Shown here in pieces: positions 18,898 to 28,081 of a DNA stretch of 64,000 nucleotides. Made by a program: the position numbers and the translations under genes. The notes beneath the pieces are model-generated. The model had not been told where the DNA came from, made no database searches, and saw only the letters and a program-made list of their open reading frames with translations. Source of the stretch: Agrococcus terreus (GTDB taxonomy: Bacteria > Actinomycetota > Actinomycetes > Actinomycetales > Microbacteriaceae); contig NZ_BMLM01000002.1 in the NCBI RefSeq assembly GCF_014645235.1, positions 728,696-792,695 on the forward strand, read 5' to 3'. How positions within the stretch are numbered: the stretch's first letter is position 1; each line of letters opens with the position of its first letter.

Positions 18898-19446
18898 GTG
18901 GAGCGGGAGCGGGAGCGGGTGCGGGCGAGCAGCGTCGAGCTCCTGCTCGAGGCCGCGAGCGAGGAGGCCGTGCGGCGCGAGTGGGCGATGCTCGAGGCGG
19001 CCGGGCTCTCGAGCATGGGCGCGCACCGCTCGCCGAGCAACCGGCCGCACGTCACGCTGCTCGCGGTGCCCGGGCTGCCCGTGCCGGAGCTCCCGTCCGG
19101 TCCGCTCGAGCCTGCGCTCGCGCCCGCGCTCCCCATCGCGCTCCGGCTCGGGCCGCCCGCGCTGCTGCCGGGCGACGGCGAGCGGCGCGTGCTCGCGCGC
19201 GCGGTCGAGCGCACGGAGGAGCTCCTCGCACTGCGCGCCGCGGTGCTCCACGCCTCGGGAACGCCCGTCGAGGGCGCCCACGACGCATCCGCCTGGCTCC
19301 CCCACGTCACGCTCGCGAAGCGGCTCCGCGCGACCGAGCTGCCGCGCGCGCTCGCGCTGCTCGGCGGCCCGATCGAGGCGACCGCCATCGGCCTCCGGCA
19401 CTGGGATCCGGAGTCCGGGAGGGTCACGGCCGTCGCCGACGCGTGA
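18898..19446 (+). CDS. 2H phosphoesterase (2'-5' RNA ligase-like)
   Basis: A 182-residue protein with the two H-x-T motifs that define 2H phosphoesterases: RPHVTLLAVPGL (about residue 58) and LPHVTLAKRL (about 137). The two half-domains around them form a symmetric active site acting on cyclic phosphates or 2'-5' linkages in small RNA or nucleotide substrates. The physiological substrate is unknown. The GTG at 18898 is preceded by GAGGGT with a six-base gap; the purine-rich GGGAGGG stretch could also act as a weak Shine-Dalgarno. Stands alone next to hairpin copy B. Confidence 0.85.
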   Translation: MERERERVRASSVELLLEAASEEAVRREWAMLEAAGLSSMGAHRSPSNRPHVTLLAVPGLPVPELPSGPLEPALAPALPIALRLGPPALLPGDGERRVLARAVERTEELLALRAAVLHASGTPVEGAHDASAWLPHVTLAKRLRATELPRALALLGGPIEATAIGLRHWDPESGRVTAVADA

Positions 19447-19515
19447 CGCCCGTCGACAGCCCGCGTCGAGCGTCGTGCCGTGATGCTCGGCGCGACGGAT
19501 CGCGATGAGACCCGC

Positions 19516-20433
19516 TCAGGCGATCCGCGTCGACGGCAGCGCCCGCACGGCCTCGAGCCGGTCGTCGCCGAGGATGCGGCCGACGAGCCTGGCGCTGCCG
19601 GCGACGACCGTCGAGTCGAGGTCGAGGTCGGTCGCGACCATCCAGGCCGGCCGACCCTGCGGCTCGGAGGGCCACAGCAGGTTGGGCGTGCGGCCGGGGC
19701 CGATGGGGTGGCGGGCGTCCGGTGCCGGCCAGCCCAGGCCGGCGGTATCGACCCACGCCGGGTCCTCGAGGTCTCGCAGCCGCCCGCGCAGCAGCACGTG
19801 CCCTCGCCCCCATCCTTCGCGCGGGAGGCCGAGCACGAGGCCGTCGCGCATCGCCATCCGCACCTGCGGATCCACGCTCGCGGCCGCCTCGAGGCGAGCG
19901 CGGCGCGTCAGCTCCTCCTGGAGCCGGGCGCGCTCGGCCGACGTCATCGTCTCGTCGCCCGCGACCATGACCGCGAAGCCCGTGCCCTCGAAGTCGAGGC
20001 CCCGGCCCTCCCAGACCGCCGCGAGCAGCTCGGCGTCGCCCTCCTCGGCGAGCACCGTCTCGAGGATCGCGGTCAGGACCTCGAGCGGCGCGTCGCCCTC
20101 CTCGGGCGGGTTGAGGTAGCGCCCGTCGCCCAGCGCCACCTGGTGCTCGCCCACGGCGCCGTACCAGGTGCCCTCGGCGAGCTCGAGGCCGAGCAGCTCA
20201 GCGGTCTCGGCCCACGTCACGCCGACGGGCTTCGGCTGGAACGGCAGCTCGGGGTGCTGCGGGTCGCGGCGCGAGCCGTCCGGCGGCAGGCTGAGGCTCG
20301 CCGGGTGCAGCACCCGCGCGTACGCCTCGAACACGTCCGGCACCACGGCCGCGACCGTGCCGTCCTCGGCGAGCGCCGCCTGGATCCAGCGCCCGACCTC
20401 GACGTCGCGCTCCACCTGCAGCGGCCCGCTCAT
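19516..20433 (-). CDS. Hypothetical protein, actinobacterial
   Basis: A 305-residue, acidic, soluble protein that I cannot assign. It has no signal peptide, membrane span or recognisable catalytic motif. Notable segments are WAETAELLGLELAEGTWYGAV, a coiled-coil-like helix SAERARLQEELTRRARLEA, and a C-terminal block (PNLLWPSEPQGRPAWMVATD, then DLDSTVVAGS) that looks like a conserved beta domain. The ATG at 20433 follows GGAGGGG by seven bases. It lies 64 bases after dcd on the same strand and could be cotranscribed with it. Confidence 0.7.
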   Translation of the reverse strand: MSGPLQVERDVEVGRWIQAALAEDGTVAAVVPDVFEAYARVLHPASLSLPPDGSRRDPQHPELPFQPKPVGVTWAETAELLGLELAEGTWYGAVGEHQVALGDGRYLNPPEEGDAPLEVLTAILETVLAEEGDAELLAAVWEGRGLDFEGTGFAVMVAGDETMTSAERARLQEELTRRARLEAAASVDPQVRMAMRDGLVLGLPREGWGRGHVLLRGRLRDLEDPAWVDTAGLGWPAPDARHPIGPGRTPNLLWPSEPQGRPAWMVATDLDLDSTVVAGSARLVGRILGDDRLEAVRALPSTRIA

Positions 20434-20497
20434 CGCGCGCCCCTCCGCGCCGCACGATCCGCCCCCGGCATCGGGGGGCTCGTCCGCGGCGCCACGC

Positions 20498-21079
20498 TCA
20501 TCCCTCGATCCGCGTCCGATGGAACGACAGGTGCGAGCGGCTCGCGGTCGGGCCGCGCTGGCCCTGGTAGCGGTTGAGGTTCGAGCCCTGGCCGTAGGGA
20601 TGCTCGGACGGGCTCGAGAGCTGGAAGTAGCAGACCTGGCCGATCTTCATGCCCGGCCACAGCTTGATGGGCAGGGTCGACACGTTCGACAGCTCGAGCG
20701 TGACGTGGCCGGAGAAGCCGGGGTCGATGAAGCCCGCGGTCGAGTGCGTGAGGAGTCCCAGTCGGCCGAGCGACGACTTGCCCTCGAGCCGCGCCGCGAC
20801 GTCGTCGGGCAGCGAGATCCGCTCGTAGGTGGCGCCGAGCACGAACTCGCCCGGGTGCAGGATGAACGCCTCGTCGGGGCCGACCTCGACGAGCCGCGTG
20901 AGGTCGGGCTGGTCCTCGGCCGGGTCGATGAACGGGTACTTGTGGTTGTCGAAGAGCCGGAAGCCGCGGTCGAGCCGCACGTCCACGCTCGAGGGCTGCA
21001 GCATCGCCAGGTCGAGGGGCTCGAGCCCCAGGTCGCCGGAGTCGAGGCGGGCGCGGATGTCGCGGTCGCTGAGCAGCAC
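20498..21079 (-). CDS. dcd: dCTP deaminase (actinobacterial dUMP-forming type)
   Basis: A 193-residue trimeric enzyme that converts dCTP towards dUTP/dUMP for dTTP synthesis. The start [15 protein letters not shown], the PSSVDVRL motif, [20 protein letters not shown] (catalytic Ser/Arg and Glu region) and [14 protein letters not shown] are diagnostic. High-GC actinobacterial enzymes with this sequence often also hydrolyse dUTP (Dcd-Dut); that is inferred. The GTG at 21079 is preceded by TAGCCT and six bases, leaderless. Metabolically linked to the ribonucleotide reductase operon at 58.8 kb, though distant. Confidence 0.95.
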   Translation of the reverse strand: MLLSDRDIRARLDSGDLGLEPLDLAMLQPSSVDVRLDRGFRLFDNHKYPFIDPAEDQPDLTRLVEVGPDEAFILHPGEFVLGATYERISLPDDVAARLEGKSSLGRLGLLTHSTAGFIDPGFSGHVTLELSNVSTLPIKLWPGMKIGQVCYFQLSSPSEHPYGQGSNLNRYQGQRGPTASRSHLSFHRTRIEG

Positions 21080-21182
21080 CCGATGAGGCTACCGCGCAGC
21101 CCGTTCCGGACGGCTCGACGGACGGCGGATCCGCATCGCGCGCACAGGGGGACGGGAGGACGATGGATGCAGGAGGTGCGCC

Positions 21183-21629
21183 ATGCATCGAGGTCGTCGG
21201 CTCGAGGACTGGGTCGAGCTCGCCGCCGCGGCCGTCGCGAAGGCGCGCGGAGCGCTCGGCGACGACGAGGTGGAGCGCCGGATCGCGGCGAGCGTCTCGG
21301 AGGAGGACCGCGAGACGGTCGTTCGGGTGCTGCGCACCCTGGGCCGCGACCTGCAGGTGCACGGCATGGACCTCACCGCGCTCGACGCGCGGCTGCGGGT
21401 GCACGACGCGCCGCACGTGCCGGCGGCACCGGAGGACGGCGCGGGCGAGGAGCCCACCGGTGGCGCCGCGGCGCGGCGCGGGCGCGAGGCGACCCTCGGC
21501 GACCTGCCGCCGGAGGCGCTGCGCGATGGCGAGCGCGGTGCGGTCCGGCCCGCCGATCTCGCGAAGCGGCTCGCGCGGCTGCGGAACCCGATCCTCCCCC
21601 ACCCGCGGCACAAGCCCCCGGCGCGGTAG
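21183..21629 (+). CDS. Hypothetical small soluble protein
   Basis: A 148-residue protein of unknown function. The first 70 residues are helical and charged (LEDWVELAAAAVAKARGAL, SEEDRETVVRVLRTLGRDL), the middle is Ala/Gly/Glu-rich and probably disordered, and the C-terminus is basic (AKRLARLRNPILPHPRHK). The ATG at 21183 is well supported by AGGAGG seven bases upstream. Codon third positions are strongly G/C as expected of a real gene here. Divergent from dcd; no other context. Confidence 0.65.
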   Translation: MHRGRRLEDWVELAAAAVAKARGALGDDEVERRIAASVSEEDRETVVRVLRTLGRDLQVHGMDLTALDARLRVHDAPHVPAAPEDGAGEEPTGGAAARRGREATLGDLPPEALRDGERGAVRPADLAKRLARLRNPILPHPRHKPPAR

Positions 21630-21702
21630 CGCCGGCCGCCTCCCTCCGGTCGAGCCGGCCGCGGAACGGCTCAGCCCGCGGATGGTGCGGGGAGCGCCGT
21701 CG

Positions 21703-22554
21703 CTACCAGCGCGGCCAGGCCGCGCGCGCGAAGCAGTAGGCGCCGTAGAGCATGAGGCCGAGGGCGATGAACACGAGCAGCACCTGCCCGAACGGCACGG
21801 TCGTCAGCGACTGCAGCGCGCCGTCGAGGCCGCCGGCCTCCGACGCGTCGTGCTGCACCGCCGCGACCACGAAGAGGACGCCGACGATCGCGACCGCGAT
21901 GCCCTTCGCCACGTAGCCCGCGGTGCCGCTGCCCTCGACGAGCCTCCGGTACCGCGCGGGCGGGGCGACATCCTCGAGGAACTTCTTCTTCACGCCCTTG
22001 ACGATGAAGTAGACCCCGACGCCGGCGACCGCGAGGCCGAGCGCGCCGATGAGCACGAGCCCGAACGGCGCCGACATCAGCTGCGACGAGAACGACTGCG
22101 CCTGCCCCTCCGAGTCGGAGGAGCCGCCCATCGCGGCCGTGAGCGCCGTCACGCCCACCGCCGCGTACGCGACGCCGCGGCCGGCCGACTTCGCGGCGTC
22201 CTGCTTGTCGTGCCGCGCGTCGGCGATCGCGGTCGCGAACGCGAGGAGGCCGAGGCCCAGCATCGAGATCGCGACGAACCACAGCGCGACGCCGCCGACG
22301 GGCGTCTCTCGCAGCGCCTGCATCGCGCCGGACTGGTCGGCGCTCTCGCCGCCCCCGCCGAACGCGACGCCGAGCGCGATGACGCCGATGATGATGTGCA
22401 CGACCCCGTTGGCGACCATGCCCGCGCCCTGCACCCAGCGCGCCGCCGGGTGGTCCTTCGCCTGCGCGGCGGCGCCCTGCGCCCCGCTCGCGGCCCTCGA
22501 TGCGCCGCGCTTCGCGCTCGAGGCGGCGTCGCGGGCCCGATCTCCTGTGCTCAT
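21703..22554 (-). CDS. DUF1206 family membrane protein
   Basis: A 283-residue protein made of three repeats of a two-helix unit (about 45-110, 125-195, 215-283), each starting with an ARxxxGxVYxxxG-like pattern (for example WVQGAGMVANGVVHIIIG and GTAGYVAKGIAVAIVGVL), as in DUF1206. The N-terminal 40 residues are Ala/Arg/Lys-rich and cytoplasmic. Function unknown. The ATG at 22554 is preceded by TACGGT and seven bases, leaderless. Divergent from the first STAND gene, sharing a 139-bp intergenic region. Confidence 0.85.
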   Translation of the reverse strand: MSTGDRARDAASSAKRGASRAASGAQGAAAQAKDHPAARWVQGAGMVANGVVHIIIGVIALGVAFGGGGESADQSGAMQALRETPVGGVALWFVAISMLGLGLLAFATAIADARHDKQDAAKSAGRGVAYAAVGVTALTAAMGGSSDSEGQAQSFSSQLMSAPFGLVLIGALGLAVAGVGVYFIVKGVKKKFLEDVAPPARYRRLVEGSGTAGYVAKGIAVAIVGVLFVVAAVQHDASEAGGLDGALQSLTTVPFGQVLLVFIALGLMLYGAYCFARAAWPRW

Positions 22555-22693
22555 GCTGCACACCGTACGCTCGGCGCGCCGGGAGCCCGCTGGTCGCAGG
22601 CTCAGCGGAACCGCGGCGAACGCCCCGGCGGCCGTCCCCCAAGGATCGCTCAGGATGGTGGCGGTCCAGCCATGCGCGGGCCATGATGTCGCC

Positions 22694-25321
22694 ATGACCG
22701 GCGGCGGCCGTCCCGTGATCCGCACCCCCGACCAGCGGATCCGCGTGTTCGTGAGCTCGACCCTGCGCGAGCTCGCCGAGGAGCGCCGCGCCGCCCGGGC
22801 CGCGATCGAGCGGATGCGCCTCGCGCCCGTCATGTTCGAGCTCGGCGCGCGGCCCCACCCGCCCCGCGAGCTCTACCGCTCGTACCTCGCGCAGAGCGAC
22901 GTCTTCGTGGGCATCTACGCCGACAGCTACGGCTGGGTCGCGCCCGGTCAGGAGATCTCCGGGCTCGAGGACGAGTACGACCTCGTGCCCGACGGCATGC
23001 CGAAGCTCATCTACATCCGCGCCTCCGACCGGCGCGACCCGCGCCTCGACGCGCTCATCGGCCGCATCCAGACCGACGACACCGCCGCCTACCTGCCGTT
23101 CGTGTCGGCCGAGGACCTCGAGGAGCAGGTGTCGACCGACCTCGCGACGCTGCTCGCCGAGCGGTTCGACGAGTCGCGCCAGCAGCTCGCAGGCGGCGGG
23201 CCGGAGGAGATCCCGCCCACGCCGAGCCCGCGCATCCCCGTGCCGTACACCAGCACGATCGGGCGCGACCGCGAGGTCGAGGAGGTGCGGGCGCTGCTCG
23301 CGGGTGACGACCGGCTCGTGAGCCTCGTGGGCCCCGGCGGCATCGGCAAGAGCCGCCTCGCGATCGAGATCGCGCGCGCCACCGAGGACCTCTTCCCCGA
23401 CGGCCGCTACTTCATGCCGCTCGAGGGCGTGCTCGAGCCGGGCCTGCTGCTGCCGACGATCGCCTACGTGCTCGGCATCCGCGACAACGGCGAGGCGGCG
23501 CTCGAGGAGCGCGTCGCCCGCGCCCTCTCCGGCCGCCGCGTGCTGCTCGTGCTCGACAACTTCGAGCAGATCGTCGACGCCGCGCCGCTGCTCGTGCGGC
23601 TCTACGACCTCGCGCCGCAGACGACGATGCTCGTGACGAGCCGTGCGGTGCTGCGGGTGCGCGGCGAGCGCGTCTACGAGGTGCGGGCGCTCGGGCTGCC
23701 GGCCGCGGGCGCGCGGCCCGGCATCGAGCGGGTGCAGCGCTCGTCGGCGGGCGCCCTGTTCGTCGACCGCGCCCGCGCCGTCAAGGACGACTTCGCACTG
23801 ACAGAGGAGAGCGCGGCGGCCGTCGCCGAGGTCTGCCGGCAGCTGGAGGGCCTGCCGCTCGGCATCGAGCTGGCCGCCGCGAAGTCGCGCCTGCTCACGC
23901 CGCGGCAGATCGCCGACCGGCTCGAGCGCAGCCTGCCGATGCTCACGGCGGCCGCGCGCGACCTGCCGGACCGGCACCGCACGATGCGCGCGACGATCGA
24001 CTGGAGCGTCAGCCTCCTGCCGCCCGAGCAGCGGGCGCTGCTGGCCGACCTCGGCGTCTTCGCCCGCCAGTTCACGCTGGAGGCGGTCGAGGCGATCGGC
24101 CGCGGCCGGCCCTGGGAGGGGCAGGAGGTCGAGGCGATCGAGGCACTCGTCGACGCCTCGCTCGTCAAGCGCGGCGAGCTGAGCGGCCGCACCGTGCTCT
24201 CGCTGCTGCAGGTGGTGCGCGAGCACTCGCTCGAGCGGCTGCGCGAGCAGGGCGACGTGGGCCGGATGCGCGCGGCGCACGCCGACCACTACAGCGCGCT
24301 CGTGGAGCGCGTCGCGCCGGGCCTGCGGGGCGCCGGCCAGGGCGAGGCGGTCGTGCAGCTGGGCCTCGAGCTGCCCAACCTCCGCGCCGCCGTGCGGCAC
24401 CTCGTGCACACCGACCGGCTCGACGACGCCGGCGACTACGCGTGGCGGATGCTCGTCTACTGGTGGATCGCCGGCTTCTTCGGCGAGGTGCGGGTGTGGA
24501 TGCTCGAGCTGCTCGGCAAGGACCGCCCCATCACGGCGCACACGCGCGCCGTCGCGCGCTTCTTCGTGCTGTGGAGCGAGCTGTGGCAGGCGCCGACCGA
24601 GGCGGTCGTCGAGGGGCTCGGCGAGTGCGTGCGCCTGTTCGACGAGTCGGGCGACGAGGATGCGGCGGCGATGGCGACGGCGGCCCGCGCGACCGCCCGG
24701 CTGCAGCTGCCGCATCCGGCCCTCGACCTCGCCGACGAGGAGCTCGCCGTGGCGGTCGAGCGGCTGCGGGCGCTCGGCAACGCGTGGGCGGAGGCGATCA
24801 CCGAGGTCTCACGCGGCCGGCTCGCGTGGCTGCGCGGCCGCACCGACGAGGCGCAGGCGCGCTTCGACCGCGCGACCGAGGTGGCGGCGGCGAGCGGCGA
24901 CCTCTTCACCCTGTCGGTCGCGGGCAACCACCAGGCGCGGCTGCAGCTCGTGCGCGGCGAGGTCAACGCGGCGGAGTCCGGCTGCGTGCGCACGCTGCTC
25001 GTCTCGATCCGGCTGCACTTCGAGGAGGGCGTCGCGTACGGCCTCGAGGGGCTCTGCGCGGTCGCGGCGGCACGGGGCGACGGCGAGCGGGCCGGCGCGC
25101 TGTCGGCGGCGGCCGACCAGATCCGGCAGCGGATCGGCGTGTTCGACGCCGAGGCGTTCACGGTGCACACGCCGCAGCTCGACGCGATGCGGCGCAGGGA
25201 TCCGGATGGGGTGGCCGCGGGCGAGCGGCACGGCCGCGACCTCTCGGTCGCCGAGGCGATCGCGCTCGCGCTGCCCGAGGACGAGCGCGGCGCGATCCGG
25301 ACGGCGCTGGCCCAGTGGTGA
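22694..25321 (+). CDS. DUF4062-NB-ARC-TPR STAND ATPase, copy 1
   Basis: An 875-residue signalling NTPase. N-terminal DUF4062 domain (about 14-170): IRVFVSSTLRELAEERRA, then FELGARPHPPRELYRSYL and SDVFVGIYADSYGWV, a TIR-like fold. The NB-ARC/STAND module has Walker A GPGGIGKS (about 212-219), Walker B VLLVLDNFEQ (about 283-292), sensor TSRAVLRVRGE and GLPLGIELAAAKSRL. A winged helix (TIDWSVSLLPPEQRALL) and a C-terminal TPR-like helical half follow. It would oligomerise when the TPR region binds a trigger, activating the N-terminal effector, as in plant NLR and bacterial Avs-type proteins; an immune role is inference. ATG 22694 has CATGAT six bases upstream. Overlaps the next, homologous gene by four bases. 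Confidence 0.88.
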   Translation: MTGGGRPVIRTPDQRIRVFVSSTLRELAEERRAARAAIERMRLAPVMFELGARPHPPRELYRSYLAQSDVFVGIYADSYGWVAPGQEISGLEDEYDLVPDGMPKLIYIRASDRRDPRLDALIGRIQTDDTAAYLPFVSAEDLEEQVSTDLATLLAERFDESRQQLAGGGPEEIPPTPSPRIPVPYTSTIGRDREVEEVRALLAGDDRLVSLVGPGGIGKSRLAIEIARATEDLFPDGRYFMPLEGVLEPGLLLPTIAYVLGIRDNGEAALEERVARALSGRRVLLVLDNFEQIVDAAPLLVRLYDLAPQTTMLVTSRAVLRVRGERVYEVRALGLPAAGARPGIERVQRSSAGALFVDRARAVKDDFALTEESAAAVAEVCRQLEGLPLGIELAAAKSRLLTPRQIADRLERSLPMLTAAARDLPDRHRTMRATIDWSVSLLPPEQRALLADLGVFARQFTLEAVEAIGRGRPWEGQEVEAIEALVDASLVKRGELSGRTVLSLLQVVREHSLERLREQGDVGRMRAAHADHYSALVERVAPGLRGAGQGEAVVQLGLELPNLRAAVRHLVHTDRLDDAGDYAWRMLVYWWIAGFFGEVRVWMLELLGKDRPITAHTRAVARFFVLWSELWQAPTEAVVEGLGECVRLFDESGDEDAAAMATAARATARLQLPHPALDLADEELAVAVERLRALGNAWAEAITEVSRGRLAWLRGRTDEAQARFDRATEVAAASGDLFTLSVAGNHQARLQLVRGEVNAAESGCVRTLLVSIRLHFEEGVAYGLEGLCAVAAARGDGERAGALSAAADQIRQRIGVFDAEAFTVHTPQLDAMRRRDPDGVAAGERHGRDLSVAEAIALALPEDERGAIRTALAQW

Positions 25322-27957
25322 GCGGCGCAGCGGTGAGCGGCATCCGCACCCCCGACCAGCGGCTGCGCATCTTCGTCTCCTCGACCCTCCGCGAGCTCGA
25401 GCCGGAGCGGCGCGCGGTGCGCGCGGCGATCGAGCGGCTGCGCCTCGCGCCCGTGATGTTCGAGCTCGGCGCGCGGCCGCATCCGCCCCGCGAGCTCTAC
25501 CGCGCCTACCTCGAGCAGAGCGACGTCTTCGTGGGCGTCTACGGCGAGCGGTACGGCTGGGTCGCGCCGGGCGAGGAGGTGTCGGGCCTCGAGGACGAGT
25601 ACCGGCTCGCGCCACCGGCGATGCCGCGCCTCATCTACCTGCGCGAGGACGGCGAGCGGGAGCCGCGGCTCGAGGCGCTCGTGGCGCGCATCCAGGACGA
25701 CGACGCCGCGTCGTGGAAGGCGTTCCGCACGCCGGAGGAGCTCGCCGAGCTCGTCGAGGCCGACCTCGCGACGCTGCTCGCGGAGCGGTTCGACGCCTCC
25801 CGCACGCCGCCGACCGACGCCGACGAGCCCGCCCCGCGCGCGCCCGCCCTGCCGCTCGAGGCGCGCATCCCCTCCCCGTACACGCGGCTCATCGGCCGCG
25901 ACGCCGAGGTCGCGTCGGTGCTCAGGATGCTGCAGGAGCAAGGCACGCGGCTCGTCACGCTGCTGGGCCCGGGCGGCATCGGCAAGAGCCGGCTGGCGAT
26001 CGCGGTGGCGCAGGCGGCCGCGGAGTCGTTCCCGGGCGGGGCGGCGTTCGTGCCGCTCGAGAACGTGCTCGAGCCCGAGCTGCTGCTGCCGACGATCGGC
26101 TACGCCCTGGGGGTGCGCGACGCCGGCGACCTGCCGCTCGAGGAGCGCCTGTCGATCGCGCTCGCCGGGCGGCGGCTGCTGCTCGTGCTCGACAACTTCG
26201 AGCAGCTGCTCGAGGCGGCGCCCATCCTCGTGCGGCTCTTCACGATCGCGCCCGACGCCGTGCTGCTGGTGACGAGCCGCGCGCTGCTGCGGGTGCGCGG
26301 CGAGCGCGTGGTCGACGTGCCGCCGCTGCCGACGCACGACCCCGCCTCCCCCGACTCCGTCGCCCGCGCCCGCGGCGCCGCGGCCGTCGAGCTGCTGGTC
26401 GAGCGCGCGCGGGCGGTGAAGCCCGACTTCGAGGTGACCGACCAGAACGCGGAGGCGGTGGTCGGCATCTGCCGGATGCTCGAGGGCGTGCCGCTCGCGA
26501 TCGAGCTCGCCGCCGCCCGCATGCGCGTGCTCACGCCCGCGGCGGTGCTGCAGCGGCTCGACCGCCAGCTGCCGCTGCTCGTCGACGCCTCGCGCGACCT
26601 GCCGCCGCGGCAGCGCACGCTGCGCTCGACGATCGACTGGTCGACGAGCCTGCTCGCCGAGGCCGAGCGGCGCGCGCTGCGCGACCTCTCCGTCTTCTCG
26701 CCCGGCTTCGCGCTCGAGTCGGTGGAGGCGCTCGCCCAGGCGCGCGGATGGGAGGCCGACGTCGTGGCGGTGCTCGGCACGCTCGTCGACAGCTCGCTGC
26801 TCGAGCAGACGGAGGTCGACGGCGCGGCCGTGTTCTCGATGCTCGCGACGGTGCGCGAGCACGGGGTGGAGCGGCTGCGCGAAGCGGGCGAGGAGGCCGC
26901 GGCGCGCGCGGCCCACGCTGCCGTCTACGTCGAGCTCGCCCAGCGCCAGGGCCGCGGCACGGGCATCGACCTGCAGGGCGGCGCGGTCGCCCGGCTCAAT
27001 CTCGAGCGCGGCAACCTGCGGGCGGCCGTGCGGCACCTGCTCGGGGCGGGCGAGGCGGATGCGGCGGCCGACATGGCGTGGCGGCTGTTCCTCTACTGGT
27101 GGGTCGGCGGCTACCTCGCCGAGGTGGCGCTGTGGATGGAGGAGCTGCTCGGCCGCGACGAGCCGCTCGCGCCGCGCACCGAGGCGATCGCCACCTTCTA
27201 CGTCTGCTGGCGCGACATGTGGGTCGCGCCCTCGCCGGCGCTCCCGCCGGCGCTGCTGCGCGCCGCCGAGCAGTACGCGGGGGCGGGCGACGAGCTGGGC
27301 GCGGCGATGGCCGTCGCCACGGCGGGCCTCGCCGAGGCGAGCACCGAGGCGCCCGACCTCGCGGCCGCGGTGGACCGCCTGGAGGAGGGCGCCCGACGCT
27401 TCCGGGCGCTGCGGGCCGGATGGGGCGAGTCGCTCGCGCTCGTCGCGCTCGGCCGGATCTCGGCCATCACGGGCGACACCGAGGGGGCCGCGCAGCGGTT
27501 CCAGCGCTCGATGGCGGCGGCGGTCGGCGGCGGCGACCGCTTCTCGGGCACGATCGCCACGCACCACCTGGCCCGGATGCGGCTCTTCGCCGGGCGGCTG
27601 GAGGAGTCGGAGGCGCTGTTCCTCGACGCGATCCAGGGCTCCGTGGCGCTGCGGCACGACGAGGGCATCGCGTACGCGCTCGAGGGGCTGGCGGCGATCG
27701 CCGCGGAGCGCGACGACGTCGAGCGCGCCGGCGTGCTCTCGGGCGCCGCCGACGCCATCCGCCGCCGCACGGCCATGTTCGACGCGCCGGCGTTCGTCTT
27801 CCACCCGCGCTACCTCGCGGCGCTCGCCGAGCGCGCCGATGCGGCCCGGCTGCGCGCCGCCGAGGAGCGCGGTCGCGACTACGGCGCGCTCGAGGCGGCC
27901 GCCTACGCGCTCGCCGGCCGCGGCGGTGCGCCCGCAGCAACCGCCGCGCCCGCCTGA
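25318..27957 (+). CDS. DUF4062-NB-ARC-TPR STAND ATPase, copy 2
   Basis: An 879-residue paralogue of the preceding gene, homologous along its whole length. DUF4062 (about 10-165) with LRIFVSSTLRELEPERRA and SDVFVGVYGERYGWV; Walker A GPGGIGKS (about 218-225), Walker B LLLVLDNFEQ (about 287-296), TSRALLRVRGE, GVPLAIELAAARMRV; then winged helix and TPR-like region ending in an Ala-rich tail. The GTG at 25318 overlaps the TGA of copy 1 (GTGA), so the two are made together and could form mixed oligomers. The linker between DUF4062 and the ATPase and the helical sensor half differ most, suggesting different triggers. Regulation not visible beyond the shared promoter. Confidence 0.88.
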   Translation: MSGAAVSGIRTPDQRLRIFVSSTLRELEPERRAVRAAIERLRLAPVMFELGARPHPPRELYRAYLEQSDVFVGVYGERYGWVAPGEEVSGLEDEYRLAPPAMPRLIYLREDGEREPRLEALVARIQDDDAASWKAFRTPEELAELVEADLATLLAERFDASRTPPTDADEPAPRAPALPLEARIPSPYTRLIGRDAEVASVLRMLQEQGTRLVTLLGPGGIGKSRLAIAVAQAAAESFPGGAAFVPLENVLEPELLLPTIGYALGVRDAGDLPLEERLSIALAGRRLLLVLDNFEQLLEAAPILVRLFTIAPDAVLLVTSRALLRVRGERVVDVPPLPTHDPASPDSVARARGAAAVELLVERARAVKPDFEVTDQNAEAVVGICRMLEGVPLAIELAAARMRVLTPAAVLQRLDRQLPLLVDASRDLPPRQRTLRSTIDWSTSLLAEAERRALRDLSVFSPGFALESVEALAQARGWEADVVAVLGTLVDSSLLEQTEVDGAAVFSMLATVREHGVERLREAGEEAAARAAHAAVYVELAQRQGRGTGIDLQGGAVARLNLERGNLRAAVRHLLGAGEADAAADMAWRLFLYWWVGGYLAEVALWMEELLGRDEPLAPRTEAIATFYVCWRDMWVAPSPALPPALLRAAEQYAGAGDELGAAMAVATAGLAEASTEAPDLAAAVDRLEEGARRFRALRAGWGESLALVALGRISAITGDTEGAAQRFQRSMAAAVGGGDRFSGTIATHHLARMRLFAGRLEESEALFLDAIQGSVALRHDEGIAYALEGLAAIAAERDDVERAGVLSGAADAIRRRTAMFDAPAFVFHPRYLAALAERADAARLRAAEERGRDYGALEAAAYALAGRGGAPAATAAPA

Positions 27958-28081
27958 CGCTGCCGTGGACCTTCCGCCGATGCATCGGGTCGTCACTGGT
28001 GGCCCGCTGCGGGGCCGCCAAGGGGGCCACGAGCGACCACCCGTTCGCGGCATCGGCGCCGGCGTCGCGGGCCGGTGGCGC

